A stretch of DNA of 64,000 bases from Exiguobacterium undae DSM 14481 (GCF_000620805.1 NZ_KK211187.1:2481389-2545388); one strand, 5' to 3'; shown: positions 34,146 through 44,077, counted from the stretch's first letter. A program made the numbers and translations. The notes: generated by a model from the letters alone, not told the origin.

Positions 34146-35781
34146 ATGGGTGCATACATTAATCGATAATCTAGTCCGCAGCGGAGTCCGCGATTTCGTC
34201 ATCAGTCCGGGATCACGTTCGACGCCGCTTGCGATCGCTGCTTTTCTTCACCCGTCTAGCCGCACCCACGTCCTCGTTGACGAACGGTCGGCTAGTTTTT
34301 TTGCTTTGGGATTGACGCGAACTGACGACGCGTTGCGTCCTGTCGCCTTGATTTGTACGAGCGGTACCGCGGCAACCAACTATTATTCTGCCGTGACGGA
34401 AGCCAATATCTTTGAGTTGCCCTTAATCGTCCTCACGGCCGATCGCCCCCACGAATTACGCGGGGTCGGCGCTCCTCAAGCCATCGATCAGGTTGGTTTA
34501 TACGGCAAACAGGTCCGTCACGCTTTTGATCTACCCTTGCCGGAAGAAACAGGACTCACGTATGTCCAACACGTCGCGCGACGCGCTGCGTTGCTTGCGA
34601 TGACAGAACCGGCTGGTCCTGTTCAGATCAACGTCCCTCTTCGCGAACCGTTGATTCCGGAATTGGACCTGTTACAGACTGGTCAATCCGTCGGGCGTCC
34701 ATTACGTGCTATCGCTCCGTCACTCTCAGAGGAATTGAGTGAAATTTTATCAATTCCACGTCTTTTGATTGTCATCGGACCTCAACTTTCAGCAACGGAT
34801 ACACAATTCATTCTGGATTACGCGGAACGTTCGCATATTCCCGTCCTCGCTGACCCGCTCAGTCAAGGTCGTCAGTCTTCGTATGCGACCGTTTTCGGGT
34901 ATTATGACACGTGGTTAAAAGATGAAACCGTTCAACAGAAAGTCCGCCCGGAACATATTTTGCGTTTTGGAGCGATGCCGACGTCAAAACCATACCTGCT
35001 TTGGTCAAAGGACATCCCGACGACCGTTGTCGGGCATCCGGGAAATTGGCGTGATCCCCAGTTGCATGCTGAATTTTTAAGTGGTCACCCGAGTCAGCTT
35101 CAAGCGATGCCGGAGACGGCGCATGATGTCTCGTATCTGCACACACTGCAAGCAGCAGAACAGACTGTCGCAGTCGTCTTTGAGACACTGGATACCGAAC
35201 AATTGACGGAGTACAATGTCGTGCGTGCCCTTGATGTATTGACGCAAGGCAGTCTGTTCGTCTCGAACAGCATGCCGATTCGTGATTTGGACACCTTCTT
35301 ACCGACGGGCACTCCACTCCGGATTCTTGCGAATCGAGGAGCGAATGGCATTGACGGTATCGTGTCGAGTGCACTTGGTGCGACGTATGACGCCGACCAT
35401 CGCTACTTATTAGTCGGGGATCTGGCGTTCATCCATGACATCAACGGCTTGATGATGGCACGGACGCGGCCGATGACGATTTTGTTGATCAACAACACAG
35501 GTGGCGGGATTTTTAACTTCCTGCCGCAGCAAACGTTGGATCCAGCCGTCTTTGAACCGCTTTTCGGAACGGCACAAGAACTGGATTTCCGTCATCTGGC
35601 TTCAGGCTATGGTGTCGACTATGAACTGATTTCCTCAATTCCGGATTTAAAGACTGCCTTGCAGACTACTCCGGTCGCGACACGCATTCTTGAAATCCGA
35701 ACCGACCGTCCGAAAAACGTCCGCTTACACCGTCGCATTTGGGAGCTGACGAACCAAGCCTTGCAGGAGCGCTTCCGATGA
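34135..35781 (+). CDS. menD: 2-succinyl-5-enolpyruvyl-6-hydroxy-3-cyclohexene-1-carboxylate synthase MenD
   Basis: This 548-residue ThDP enzyme joins isochorismate and 2-oxoglutarate. It has the family N-terminus (FVISPGSRSTPLAIAA) and DERSASFFALGL with the catalytic Glu. The ThDP motif starts GDLAFIHDINGLM and ends in LLINNTGGGIFNFLPQ. The start at 34135 has AAAAGG and nine bases; the ATG three codons before lacks room. It overlaps menF and menH by one start/stop each, so all are translationally coupled. Confidence 0.93.
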   Translation: MLTKWVHTLIDNLVRSGVRDFVISPGSRSTPLAIAAFLHPSSRTHVLVDERSASFFALGLTRTDDALRPVALICTSGTAATNYYSAVTEANIFELPLIVLTADRPHELRGVGAPQAIDQVGLYGKQVRHAFDLPLPEETGLTYVQHVARRAALLAMTEPAGPVQINVPLREPLIPELDLLQTGQSVGRPLRAIAPSLSEELSEILSIPRLLIVIGPQLSATDTQFILDYAERSHIPVLADPLSQGRQSSYATVFGYYDTWLKDETVQQKVRPEHILRFGAMPTSKPYLLWSKDIPTTVVGHPGNWRDPQLHAEFLSGHPSQLQAMPETAHDVSYLHTLQAAEQTVAVVFETLDTEQLTEYNVVRALDVLTQGSLFVSNSMPIRDLDTFLPTGTPLRILANRGANGIDGIVSSALGATYDADHRYLLVGDLAFIHDINGLMMARTRPMTILLINNTGGGIFNFLPQQTLDPAVFEPLFGTAQELDFRHLASGYGVDYELISSIPDLKTALQTTPVATRILEIRTDRPKNVRLHRRIWELTNQALQERFR

Positions 35782-36557
35782 AGCTTCGCCACCACGAGTA
35801 TCATGTAGAGATCACAGGCGCAGGACCACCGCTTTTATTGCTGCACGGTTTCACGGGAAGCAGCGCGACCTGGTCCGACTTGAGCATCCGTTTGGCGTCG
35901 CACTACACGGTCTACCGAATCGATCTACTTGGACACGGTCGAACCGCACCTGCTTCTTATCAACGCATGCGTCTGACCGAGCAGGTGAAGGATTTAGACG
36001 CTTTGCTCGCTACACGGACCGAACCGTGGACCGTCTTGGGCTATTCGATGGGCGGACGAATCGCTTTGATGCTCGCCGTCACGTCACATCGTGTCCGGCA
36101 AACGATTGCCGTCAGCACGACTCCCGGTCTTCGTTCTGCCGCTGAACGCCAACTCCGGCGCCAAGGTGACCGGATGCTTGCTCAACGGTTGATGACGGAT
36201 GGGCTTGTCGCCTTCATCGACTACTGGGAATCGATCCCGCTTTTTGCAAGTCAGCAGCATCTGCCGATCGAGACACGACGACGCATTCGTAACGGACGTC
36301 TGACCCAGTCCGCTGAAGGTCTGGCCGCTTCGCTTATCGCACAAGGTACCGGAAATATGCCTTCCGTCTGGCAGTGGGTCAACCATCCGTCAATTGAATG
36401 GATTGTCGGTGCGGAAGACGAAAAATTTAAAAGGATCGCGTTTGAAGCTGCTTCACCCGAAAAAATTCATGTAATTCCCGGAGCATCACACGCCCCACAT
36501 ATCGACCAACCGGAAAAGTTTGTTACAATGGTAGAGAAACTACTCTTAATTAATTAA
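35778..36557 (+). CDS. menH: MenH-like alpha/beta hydrolase (SHCHC synthase)
   Basis: This 259-residue alpha/beta hydrolase fits the MenH position in the pathway (pyruvate elimination to SHCHC). It has [16 protein letters not shown], the nucleophile elbow GYSMGGR with Ser, and [13 protein letters not shown] with the catalytic His. The ATG overlaps the menD stop (ATGA), with AGGAG eight bases upstream. It is in the B. subtilis order (menF-D-H-B-E-C). Confidence 0.88.
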   Translation: MKLRHHEYHVEITGAGPPLLLLHGFTGSSATWSDLSIRLASHYTVYRIDLLGHGRTAPASYQRMRLTEQVKDLDALLATRTEPWTVLGYSMGGRIALMLAVTSHRVRQTIAVSTTPGLRSAAERQLRRQGDRMLAQRLMTDGLVAFIDYWESIPLFASQQHLPIETRRRIRNGRLTQSAEGLAASLIAQGTGNMPSVWQWVNHPSIEWIVGAEDEKFKRIAFEAASPEKIHVIPGASHAPHIDQPEKFVTMVEKLLLIN

Positions 36558-36571
36558 ATGGGGGAATTGAA

Positions 36572-37396
36572 ATGAGATACGTTCCAGAATGGGCAGCTGC
36601 CCGTAGTTACGAAGACATCAAGTATGAAAAATGGAATGGGATCGCCAAGATCACGATCAACCGTCCTGAAGTACGGAATGCGTTCCGTCCACAAACCGTC
36701 CATGAATTAATCGACGCTTTTTCACGGGCACGCGACGATCAAAATGTCGGTGTCATCGTCTTGACTGGTGAAGGTGACCTGGCGTTCTGTTCAGGCGGCG
36801 ACCAAAAGGTCCGCGGTCATGGCGGATACGTCGGCGAAGATGAAATCCCGCGTCTGAACGTTCTTGATTTACAACGTCTGATTCGTGTCATCCCGAAACC
36901 GGTCATCGCAATGGTTGCAGGATATGCCATCGGTGGCGGACATGTTCTTCACCTTGTATGTGATTTGACGATTGCAGCAGACAACGCTAAATTTGGACAA
37001 ACTGGTCCTAAAGTTGGTTCGTTTGATGCTGGATACGGTTCTGGTTACCTCGCCCGCGTCGTTGGTCATAAAAAAGCGCGTGAAATCTGGTACCTCTGCC
37101 GTCAATACGATGCACAACAAGCACTCGACATGGGGCTCGTCAACACGGTCGTGCCACTCGCTGACCTCGAGCAAGAAACCATCCAATGGTGTTCTGAAAT
37201 CCTTCAGCATTCACCAACGGCACTCCGTTTCTTAAAAGCGGCATTCAATGCCGATTCAGATGGTCTTGCGGGTATCCAGCAATTAGCAGGTGATGCGACA
37301 TTGTTGTACTACACGACAGATGAAGCAAAAGAAGGACGCGATGCGTTTAAAGAAAAACGTGATCCTGACTTCGGACAGTTTCCACGATTCCCATAA
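36572..37396 (+). CDS. menB: 1,4-dihydroxy-2-naphthoyl-CoA synthase MenB
   Basis: This 274-residue crotonase-fold enzyme cyclises o-succinylbenzoyl-CoA. It has the MenB N-terminus ([28 protein letters not shown]), [10 protein letters not shown] for the oxyanion region, and [37 protein letters not shown]. The start has GGGGG seven bases before ATG. It is 14 bases after menH. A hairpin with a T run lies just after its stop, so menE and menC might be expressed at lower levels than the upstream genes. Confidence 0.95.
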   Translation: MRYVPEWAAARSYEDIKYEKWNGIAKITINRPEVRNAFRPQTVHELIDAFSRARDDQNVGVIVLTGEGDLAFCSGGDQKVRGHGGYVGEDEIPRLNVLDLQRLIRVIPKPVIAMVAGYAIGGGHVLHLVCDLTIAADNAKFGQTGPKVGSFDAGYGSGYLARVVGHKKAREIWYLCRQYDAQQALDMGLVNTVVPLADLEQETIQWCSEILQHSPTALRFLKAAFNADSDGLAGIQQLAGDATLLYYTTDEAKEGRDAFKEKRDPDFGQFPRFP

Positions 37397-37402
37397 TACA
37401 AA

Positions 37403-37435
37403 AAAGGTTCAATGTCGAAAGACTTGAACCTTTTT
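37403..37435 (+). terminator. Internal hairpin between menB and menE
   Basis: AAAGGTTCAA and TTGAACCTTT pair around a short loop and are followed by TTTTTC. It is inside the men operon, so it is probably a partial terminator. Confidence 0.8.
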
Positions 37436-37467
37436 CGTATCATCATCCAGAAAGGACGTGACGTTTT

Positions 37468-38841
37468 TTGTACCCTTGGATTTATACCCGTGCCAAAGAA
37501 CAGCCGGATGATCTGGCACTGATCACCGACACCGAACGTTTGACCTGGTCCGCGCTTTACACGAAAGCCCATCAATTGGCCAGCTCCTGGGCACTTCTCC
37601 TCTCAAGAGGTGACCGGATTGCCTTGTACGGACCCTCAAGCACCGCCTATATCATCGCCATCCATGCGGCGCAGTTACTTGAATTAACAATCGTTCCGAT
37701 CAACATTCGGCTCAGTCAGACGGAAGTGAATGCCCAGTTGAAACGCGCGGACGTTAAATACGTCATCTCGGATCGTCTCCTCGATTCGACGGTCAAACGT
37801 CTGCCGTTTCAAGCGACGCGTCAAGCGCCTGATATTCTGGTGCGTCACATGCCGAAACATTACATTCAATCCATGTTGTTTACGAGCGGAACGACGGGAC
37901 AACCAAAAGCCGTCGAACAGACGATGCTCAATCATTTTTCGAGTGCGATGAACGCTGCCCGTCATATCGGTTCGTTGCCTGACGATCGTTTTCTCGTCGT
38001 CACGCCGCTTTTCCATATGAGCGGCTTAGCCGTCGTCTACCGGTCCGTGATTTATGGTGCTCCGCTCATCCTGGAACCCCACTTTTCACCGAACAAGACC
38101 ATTCACTGGATCAAAACGGAAGCCGTCACCCACATCTCGCTTGTCTCCGTCATGTTGGACCGGTTACTCGAAGCGGGATTACGCCGTTACGATTTACGCG
38201 TCGTCTTGACCGGGGGTGGTCCTGTTCCGTTACCGATTCTGACCCGCGCACTAGACCGCGGTATTCCTGTCATGCAGACATACGGGATGACCGAAACGGC
38301 TTCACAAATCGCTACGCTTTTGCCGGAAGATGCGATTCGAAAAATCGGCTCTGCCGGTAAAGCCATTGCCCCGACAGAAATCCGCATCACCCGTTATCAG
38401 GAAATCGAAGTCAAGGGACCGACTGTCATGAACGGCTATTTCGCAAATTCAGATGCGACTGCGGCTGCCTTTACGCCTGACGGTTATCTAAAAACAGGAG
38501 ACCTTGGACGGATTGATCCAGAAGGTTACTTGTATGTACTCGACAGACGGAGTGATTTAATCATTTCCGGTGGCGAAAATGTTTATCCGGCAGAAGTCGA
38601 AGCTGCGTTACTGTCGATTTCAGGCGTCACGGAAGCTGGGGTCGTCGGCCGCTTTGATCCGACATGGGGGCAGGTGCCGGTCGCCTTCATCGTCAGCACG
38701 TTGGAAGAAACATCCGTCCGGCAACAGATGGAACGCTTAGTCGCCAAATACAAATGTCCGGTCGCCTATATTTACCGTGATACATTACCGCGCAATGCGA
38801 ACGGTAAGCTGATCCGCCGTCAGTTAAAGGAGTCGTTATGA
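37468..38841 (+). CDS. menE: o-Succinylbenzoate-CoA ligase MenE
   Basis: This 457-residue ANL-superfamily adenylate-forming ligase activates o-succinylbenzoate with CoA. It has SMLFTSGTTGQPKAVEQT (the P-loop motif), VTPLFHMSG, MQTYGMTETASQIATLL, LKTGDLGRIDPEGYLYVLDRRSD, and the C-terminal LPRNANGKLIRRQL with the catalytic Lys. The start is TTG 37468 with AAAGGA 11 bases upstream; no ATG is near. It ends in an ATGA overlap with menC. Confidence 0.92.
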   Translation: MYPWIYTRAKEQPDDLALITDTERLTWSALYTKAHQLASSWALLLSRGDRIALYGPSSTAYIIAIHAAQLLELTIVPINIRLSQTEVNAQLKRADVKYVISDRLLDSTVKRLPFQATRQAPDILVRHMPKHYIQSMLFTSGTTGQPKAVEQTMLNHFSSAMNAARHIGSLPDDRFLVVTPLFHMSGLAVVYRSVIYGAPLILEPHFSPNKTIHWIKTEAVTHISLVSVMLDRLLEAGLRRYDLRVVLTGGGPVPLPILTRALDRGIPVMQTYGMTETASQIATLLPEDAIRKIGSAGKAIAPTEIRITRYQEIEVKGPTVMNGYFANSDATAAAFTPDGYLKTGDLGRIDPEGYLYVLDRRSDLIISGGENVYPAEVEAALLSISGVTEAGVVGRFDPTWGQVPVAFIVSTLEETSVRQQMERLVAKYKCPVAYIYRDTLPRNANGKLIRRQLKESL

Positions 38842-39911
38842 AGATCGAACTCCGACGCGCTGAACTATTTGATGTCCGTTTGACGTTCCGGCAACCGATG
38901 CACACCGCGATTTCGACCTTGGCGGAACGGCAGACGACGATTCTCCGTCTGACCGACCAGGAAGGACGGATCGGCTACGGGGAAGGTGTCGCATTCGATA
39001 CACCTTGGTATACAGCCGAAACACAAGCCTCATTGCGTGCTTTGTCACCGTTGCTGTATCGTCTGCTCAGCGCACAGCCTCTCTCTGCCCCGGCAGATGT
39101 CACGGAACGTTTCCGGTCCATTCAAGGCAATCAAATGGCAAAAGCAATGTTTGACGGGGCCGTCTACGAATTATTTGCGCAAGCGCAAGAACAATCACTC
39201 GCCTCCTATCTCGGCGGTGATGAGAAAACGGCGATCCCGTGTGGAAAAGCACTCGGCCGCTCTTCTGCCGTCGCAATGGTCGAAGCAGTCGGACAGGCGC
39301 TTGCAGACGGTTTCGGACGCATCAAGCTGAAGCTTGCCCCGACAGATACGCATATTTTGGAGCACGTCCGAGCGGCGTTTCCGCAGGCACCGTTGATGTT
39401 TGATGCGAATGGAAGTTTTCAATCAGCCGACCTCCCTGTCCTTCAAACATGGGACACGTTTTCGTTGGTCATGATGGAGCAACTGTTTCCGGCAAATGAC
39501 TGGTTACGCCATCAACAGGCGGCTTCCTTGCTGAAGACACCCCTTTGTCTGGATGAATCGATTCAAACGACACAAGATGCTGCATTGATGCAGACCTTAC
39601 AAGCAGGTCACATCGTCAACATTAAACCGGCTCGCCTCGGTGGTTTGACGACGGCACTAGAAGTCCGACAGATGTCCCCCTACTGGTTAGGCGGCATGTT
39701 CGAGAGTGGCATCGGACGACGACAAACGCTGGCATTCGCCACTTTACCCGGGCTCGCTTATCCGATTGATATGGCTGGCACGGATCAGTATTTCGTCGAG
39801 GATCTGCTTGAACACGACTACGTCGTCGAAAACGGAAGCATCCGCTATCAAGAGCATCCCGTTTCGCTCGAACGCCTCCATCGTCTGAGTCAATCCCGTC
39901 TCATTTTGTAA
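38838..39911 (+). CDS. menC: o-Succinylbenzoate synthase MenC
   Basis: This 357-residue enolase-superfamily enzyme dehydrates SHCHC to o-succinylbenzoate. It has the KxK motif (RIKLKLAP), the metal ligands in MFDANGSF, MMEQLF and CLDESI, and the second Lys in NIKPARLGG. The GMFESGIGRRQTLAFATLPGL segment is typical of MenC. It is coupled to menE by ATGA and ends the operon. The convergent mapB shares the terminator. Confidence 0.93.
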   Translation: MKIELRRAELFDVRLTFRQPMHTAISTLAERQTTILRLTDQEGRIGYGEGVAFDTPWYTAETQASLRALSPLLYRLLSAQPLSAPADVTERFRSIQGNQMAKAMFDGAVYELFAQAQEQSLASYLGGDEKTAIPCGKALGRSSAVAMVEAVGQALADGFGRIKLKLAPTDTHILEHVRAAFPQAPLMFDANGSFQSADLPVLQTWDTFSLVMMEQLFPANDWLRHQQAASLLKTPLCLDESIQTTQDAALMQTLQAGHIVNIKPARLGGLTTALEVRQMSPYWLGGMFESGIGRRQTLAFATLPGLAYPIDMAGTDQYFVEDLLEHDYVVENGSIRYQEHPVSLERLHRLSQSRLIL

Positions 39912-39916
39912 CGAAA

Positions 39917-39957
39917 AAGAGCAACGGATCCGTCTTCACCGGACTCCGTTGCTCTTG
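39917..39957. terminator. Bidirectional terminator, menC and mapB
   Basis: AAGAGCAACGG and CCGTTGCTCTT flank an inner hairpin. The T run is stronger on the minus strand (for mapB). Confidence 0.8.
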
Positions 39958-39981
39958 TTTATCCTGATGAAAAGCTTGTAC

Positions 39982-40731
39982 TTAATCGACTTTCGTCAAG
40001 ATTTCATAGCCGTCTTTTAGAACGATGACACTATGCTCAAACTGAGACACGAGGCTTTTGTTTGGTGTATATAATGTCCATCCGTCCTTTTCATCTTCCA
40101 TACAGAATTCGTCTCCTGTCGAGATGAATGTTTCGACCGCGATGACTTGCCCTTCTTTGAGCAGGTCATTTTCTTCGCGGCTGAAATAGTTCGAAATCGA
40201 TTCCGGTTCCCCGTGCAAGGTTTTGCCTAATCCGTGACCTGCCAGATTACGAATGACGGTAAATCCACTTTTCCGTGTTTCTGCATAAATCGCTTTACCG
40301 ATCTGGTTGACCTTTGTTCCGGCCTTGACCTTCTCCAACCCTTTTTCGAGCGCCGACAGGGAGACTTCGACTAAGCGAACGTCTTCCGGACGGCGTGCTT
40401 GCCCCGCAATGACCGTTTTTCCCGTATCGGAATAATAGCCATTCTTGACGGCTGAGACATCGACATTGACGATATCGCCTTCTTGAATGACATACGCGCC
40501 AGGGATTCCGTGCGCCGCCACTTCGTTGACGCTGATACATGTCGCACCCGGAAAGTCGTACATGACGATTGGCGCCGATTCGGCACCATGTTCTTTAAGT
40601 ATGCGCGCACCAATCTCATCTAATTCTTTTGTCGTGATTCCCGGTGTGACTGCCTTTGCCATCTCATCGCGTGCAATCGCAACGATCCGTCCAATTTCGC
40701 GTAAGGCTTCATAATCATAATCTAACATCAT
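39982..40731 (-). CDS. mapB: Methionine aminopeptidase, MapB (YflG)-like
   Basis: This 249-residue type I enzyme removes the initiator Met from nascent proteins. The dinuclear metal ligands are visible in VDVSAVKNGYYSDTG (two Asp), GHGLGKTLHGEP (His), IAVETFIST (Glu) and QFEHSVIV (Glu). The length equals YflG (249). It is most likely a second copy, since the housekeeping map usually lies with the ribosomal-protein genes. The start is the first of two adjacent ATG codons, six bases from GGAGG. It follows the YkuI-like gene after 11 bases on the same strand. Confidence 0.9.
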   Translation of the reverse strand: MMLDYDYEALREIGRIVAIARDEMAKAVTPGITTKELDEIGARILKEHGAESAPIVMYDFPGATCISVNEVAAHGIPGAYVIQEGDIVNVDVSAVKNGYYSDTGKTVIAGQARRPEDVRLVEVSLSALEKGLEKVKAGTKVNQIGKAIYAETRKSGFTVIRNLAGHGLGKTLHGEPESISNYFSREENDLLKEGQVIAVETFISTGDEFCMEDEKDGWTLYTPNKSLVSQFEHSVIVLKDGYEILTKVD

Positions 40732-40742
40732 TCATTTCCTCC

Positions 40743-41933
40743 TCATTCACTTAGTCGTGCTTGATATAGGTATTCGGCTGAAATATCAGCAAATAGAAAC
40801 ATACCGTTATTCAGCGGCATACTGAACGTCCGTGTTTGTTCGCCCGAACTAAAATCGACATATCGATCAGACAGGTAACCGGTATGACGTCGTTCCATCG
40901 CCACTGTCGTCCGGATGAAATACGGTCGGAAACTCCAGTTGTATCCTCGATAGAAGGAATACCGTTTCCAGTCCCCGCTCTTTTTACTGATATTCGACGA
41001 TTGTTGGAAGCCATTGGCATCCGTAATATAAAACCGGATGAATTCAGGTTCCATTTTCTTCGCCAACATCAACAGCCAATCATCAAGTGCTTCATCTGGT
41101 TTGACCGTCTGGCAATATTCATTAAAGCGAACCGTCCAGTCTTGCTCGAGTTGAAACAACCGGTTCATCTGTTCCCGGTCATATTTGTAAAACATCGGTA
41201 CCTCATGCAGAAGAATCTCCATCCCGGGACATGTCGTCACCCAGTCCGGCGTCGTTTCGCCTAACAGATTGCCCATGTAGTACCGTCCACCATGCTGCCA
41301 GGCATACCGCAATTGACCGAGGTGACTGATGTTTTTGTAAAGTAACGGTGCCCCGAGCTGATCACAGAGATGTTCCATCGTCTGTAACAGGTGGGGATAA
41401 CTGGCGGAAACCGTTTTTTTCTCAATCATCGATGCTAAATCAACAATCAGCATGTCCGGTGACATCGAAAACACCCGTTCGAGACTTGTCGCTTCCGCCC
41501 GGTCGAGCGCCACTTTCAGACCGGAATTCTGATAGTAGGCGACGATTCGACCAAGACGGTCAAAATCATCCACTTGCACATCGGTTAATGTGACATACAA
41601 CCGTTCTTCCGGAAAATCAATTTGCGCATCACGTAAGATACTCAAGAAATCTTCGCCACCGTTTTCAAACAACCAAGCCGGTCGGCAACGAATCAGGACA
41701 AAGGAATGCGCATCGGCCGGCACTTTTTGAAACGCGTGCCGGATGACGTGACTCATCACTTCCAATTGGTACTCAATCGGAACGTCATCTTCTTGAAAAA
41801 ATGGTTTTAACGGTTCTCCACGGAAATGTGACTGAATTTCATACCCTTCTACTTTAAAAGGCGCCGCACCAACGATTGGTTGGAACCAGGCCTCAATCTG
41901 TTCGGGATGAACAATGACATCTAATGCATCCAT
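40743..41933 (-). CDS. ykuI: YkuI-like protein with a degenerate EAL domain
   Basis: This 396-residue protein matches YkuI of B. subtilis: an N-terminal EAL fold (residues 1-245) and a C-terminal PAS-like domain (FIRFYITDANGFQQSSN, YNWSFRPYFI, GYLSDRYVDFSSGEQTRTFSMPL). The catalytic signature ExLxR is replaced by E32-I-Q-S-H36, and the EITE-type motif reads TLTDVQ. The metal-binding Glu and Arg of an active c-di-GMP phosphodiesterase are therefore missing. It is likely a c-di-GMP or other ligand receptor, not an enzyme. The start at 41933 has GAGGGG about eight bases upstream. It is in an operon with mapB. Confidence 0.8.
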   Translation of the reverse strand: MDALDVIVHPEQIEAWFQPIVGAAPFKVEGYEIQSHFRGEPLKPFFQEDDVPIEYQLEVMSHVIRHAFQKVPADAHSFVLIRCRPAWLFENGGEDFLSILRDAQIDFPEERLYVTLTDVQVDDFDRLGRIVAYYQNSGLKVALDRAEATSLERVFSMSPDMLIVDLASMIEKKTVSASYPHLLQTMEHLCDQLGAPLLYKNISHLGQLRYAWQHGGRYYMGNLLGETTPDWVTTCPGMEILLHEVPMFYKYDREQMNRLFQLEQDWTVRFNEYCQTVKPDEALDDWLLMLAKKMEPEFIRFYITDANGFQQSSNISKKSGDWKRYSFYRGYNWSFRPYFIRTTVAMERRHTGYLSDRYVDFSSGEQTRTFSMPLNNGMFLFADISAEYLYQARLSE

Positions 41934-41967
41934 TCTGCTCCCCCCTCTTCTCTTGTTCCATCTTATC

Positions 41968-42000
41968 AAAAAAAGAACCTCTCTGTAATCAGAGAGGTCC
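41968..42000 (-). terminator. Terminator after the small membrane-protein gene
   Basis: On the minus strand AGGACCTCTCTG and CAGAGAGGTTCT pair around a 4-base loop and are followed by seven T. Confidence 0.9.
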
Positions 42001-42005
42001 TGTCT

Positions 42006-42302
42006 TTAAAATAAGGTCGTATCTTTTCTGATTGCGATGTACAGATAAACACCAAATGTTGCCGTGAGATAGATGATGCTGAGGACACCGTATTGAATGC
42101 CGGTCGCCCCGCCTTTCCCAATCGCAAGGACAAGGAAAATAATCCCTCCGAATAGCAGGCTCGCCAACGGAATATAACGGAAATGCCCTTTCGTCGTCCG
42201 CTCACTAATTCGTTTCGTCGCGACGACAAGCACAATCAGACAAATGAATGCTACAGCGTAGATTGTATACACGAACGATTCCGCCCTCTCTATATCTTTC
42301 AT
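42006..42302 (-). CDS. Small integral membrane protein, function unknown
   Basis: This 98-residue protein has three hydrophobic helices (about residues 11-29, 43-61 and 67-90). No motif is recognised. The SD before ATG 42302 is weak. An alternative is GTG 42272, about 11 bases after AGAGGG, giving 88 residues and losing no TM helix. It lies alone between the cshA and ykuI-like genes, with its own terminator. Confidence 0.55.
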   Translation of the reverse strand: MKDIERAESFVYTIYAVAFICLIVLVVATKRISERTTKGHFRYIPLASLLFGGIIFLVLAIGKGGATGIQYGVLSIIYLTATFGVYLYIAIRKDTTLF

Positions 42303-42326
42303 TGCTCATTTTATCATGACAGTTCA

Positions 42327-42363
42327 TAAAAAAGAACCGACTTGTCTGTGACAAATCGGTTCA
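42327..42363 (-). terminator. Terminator after cshA
   Basis: On the minus strand GAACCGATTTGTC and GACAAGTCGGTTC pair and are followed by TTTTTT. Confidence 0.9.
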
Positions 42364-42369
42364 AACTTC

Positions 42370-43965
42370 TTATTTTTCAAAACGTGGTTTACGTCCACCA
42401 CGGTTGCGATCACTTTCACTGCGGTTACGGCCAGCGTATCCACCTTCACGACGATCTGATGACGATGAAGAAGAACTACGGTTTCCTTCAGATGGGCGAC
42501 CGCCTTCACGACGTTCTCCACCACGCGGGTTGCTGCCGCGGTATCCGCCACTGCTACGGTTAGAAGAAGAACCAGAACCTGATCCACCTTTGTTGCCGTA
42601 AGGACGACGGTTTCCACCGCCACCGTTGCTACCAAAACGTTTGACACGGATTGGCTCGATTGAAGAAATTTGAACTGGCGTTGCATCCGGCTCTTTCGTC
42701 AATCCTTTAAGTGCTGCTGCGATTAATTCAACTGCTTCATACTCTTCAAGAAGTTCTTGAGCGAGTGTTGTATACTCTTGCGAGTTTTTCGCTTCTACAC
42801 GTTTGATTAATTCTTGTGCAGCAAGCTTCAAGTTACCTTCCAAGATTTCGTCAAGTGTCGGTGCGTGACGACGTGACATTTTCTTGTTTGTTACACGTTC
42901 GATTGTTTTGATTTGACCAAATTCACGTGGTGTAACAAATGTGATCGCTGATCCTGTTTTACCAGCACGACCTGTACGACCGATACGGTGAACATAGCTC
43001 TCCGGATCTTGTGGTACATCGAAGTTGTAGACGTGAGTGACGCCTGAAATATCAAGTCCACGTGCCGCAACGTCTGTCGCGACAAGGATATCGATTGTTC
43101 CTTTTTTGAAACGACGGATGACTTGGTCACGTTTCGCCTGTGTTAAGTCACCGTGTAAACCGTCAGCCGTGTATCCGCGTTGGATAAGACCTTCTGTCAT
43201 TTCATCAACACGTTTTTTCGTACGACCGAAGATGATCGAGAGTTCCGGAGAATCCGTATCAATCAAGCGGCAAAGGACGTCGAATTTTTGGCTTTCTTTT
43301 AATTCGATGAATGATTGGTCGATGTTTTCGACTGTCATTTCTTTTGCTTTTACTTTGATGTGAGTCGGAGTCGTCATGAAACGATCTGCGATTTTACGAA
43401 TCTGTGGTGGCATTGTCGCAGAGAATAAAAGTGTTTGACGAGTTGGTGGAAGTGTACCCAAGATTTTTTCGATATCTTCCACGAAGCCCATGTTCAACAT
43501 TTCATCTGCTTCATCCAAGATGACGGTTTGAACGTGATCAAGGTTTAATGTTTTGCGGTTCATGTGGTCCATTAGACGACCAGGTGTCGCGACGACGATT
43601 TGCGGGTTCTTACGAAGCGCACGAATCTGACGGTCGATTTGCTGACCACCGTATACTGGCAAGGCATGAACACGTTTCACTTCACCAATGCGGTTAAGTT
43701 CTTCTGCTACTTGAATCGCAAGTTCACGAGTTGGAGCAAGGATCAACGCTTGGATATGACGCGATTTTGCATCAAGACGCTCGATCGTTGGAATACCGAA
43801 TGCCGCTGTTTTCCCTGTTCCTGTTTGTGCTTGACCGATTAAGTCAACGCCGCTAAGACCGACTGGAATTGTTTCTGCTTGGATTGGAGTTGCTTCTTCA
43901 AAGCCCATTTTTAGGACACCTTTGATAAGTGCCTCACTAAGATTTAATTCACGAAATGTTGTCAA
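42370..43965 (-). CDS. cshA: DEAD-box RNA helicase CshA
   Basis: This 531-residue helicase unwinds structured RNA in the cold-shock response, the degradosome and ribosome assembly. It has the Q motif, [30 protein letters not shown] and HRIGRTGR in order, a C-terminal dimerisation region (residues 360-430), and a basic Gly/Arg/Ser-rich tail (residues 440-531) that binds RNA. The start is TTG 43965, 11 bases after AAAGGAG. A TATAAT promoter and a terminator-like hairpin in the 5' leader lie upstream. Confidence 0.93.
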   Translation of the reverse strand: MTTFRELNLSEALIKGVLKMGFEEATPIQAETIPVGLSGVDLIGQAQTGTGKTAAFGIPTIERLDAKSRHIQALILAPTRELAIQVAEELNRIGEVKRVHALPVYGGQQIDRQIRALRKNPQIVVATPGRLMDHMNRKTLNLDHVQTVILDEADEMLNMGFVEDIEKILGTLPPTRQTLLFSATMPPQIRKIADRFMTTPTHIKVKAKEMTVENIDQSFIELKESQKFDVLCRLIDTDSPELSIIFGRTKKRVDEMTEGLIQRGYTADGLHGDLTQAKRDQVIRRFKKGTIDILVATDVAARGLDISGVTHVYNFDVPQDPESYVHRIGRTGRAGKTGSAITFVTPREFGQIKTIERVTNKKMSRRHAPTLDEILEGNLKLAAQELIKRVEAKNSQEYTTLAQELLEEYEAVELIAAALKGLTKEPDATPVQISSIEPIRVKRFGSNGGGGNRRPYGNKGGSGSGSSSNRSSGGYRGSNPRGGERREGGRPSEGNRSSSSSSSDRREGGYAGRNRSESDRNRGGRKPRFEK

Positions 43966-43994
43966 TGCTAAATACTCTCCTTTGTCATATGAAA

Positions 43995-44018
43995 AGCGTC
44001 TGCCACTAAACAGACGCT
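43995..44018 (-). promoter_or_regulatory. Hairpin in the cshA 5' leader
   Basis: On the minus strand AGCGTCTG and CAGACGCT form a perfect 8-base-pair stem with an 8-base loop followed by TTTTC. It is just before the SD and could attenuate transcription or control translation. Confidence 0.6.
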
Positions 44019-44044
44019 ACCGTAACGAATACAATCGACTACCT

Positions 44045-44053
44045 ATTATAGCA
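44045..44053 (-). promoter_or_regulatory. cshA promoter -10 (extended)
   Basis: On the minus strand TGC-TATAAT is an exact extended -10 box. The -35 region is weak. It gives a leader of about 70 bases. Confidence 0.6.
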
Positions 44054-44077
44054 GAAGCTCATCCTTAAAGATAGAGG

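Noticed and set aside
42404-42686. Pro/Arg/Val-rich frames at the end of cshA, both strands
   Set aside because: They are shadows of the repetitive Gly/Arg/Ser tail of cshA.
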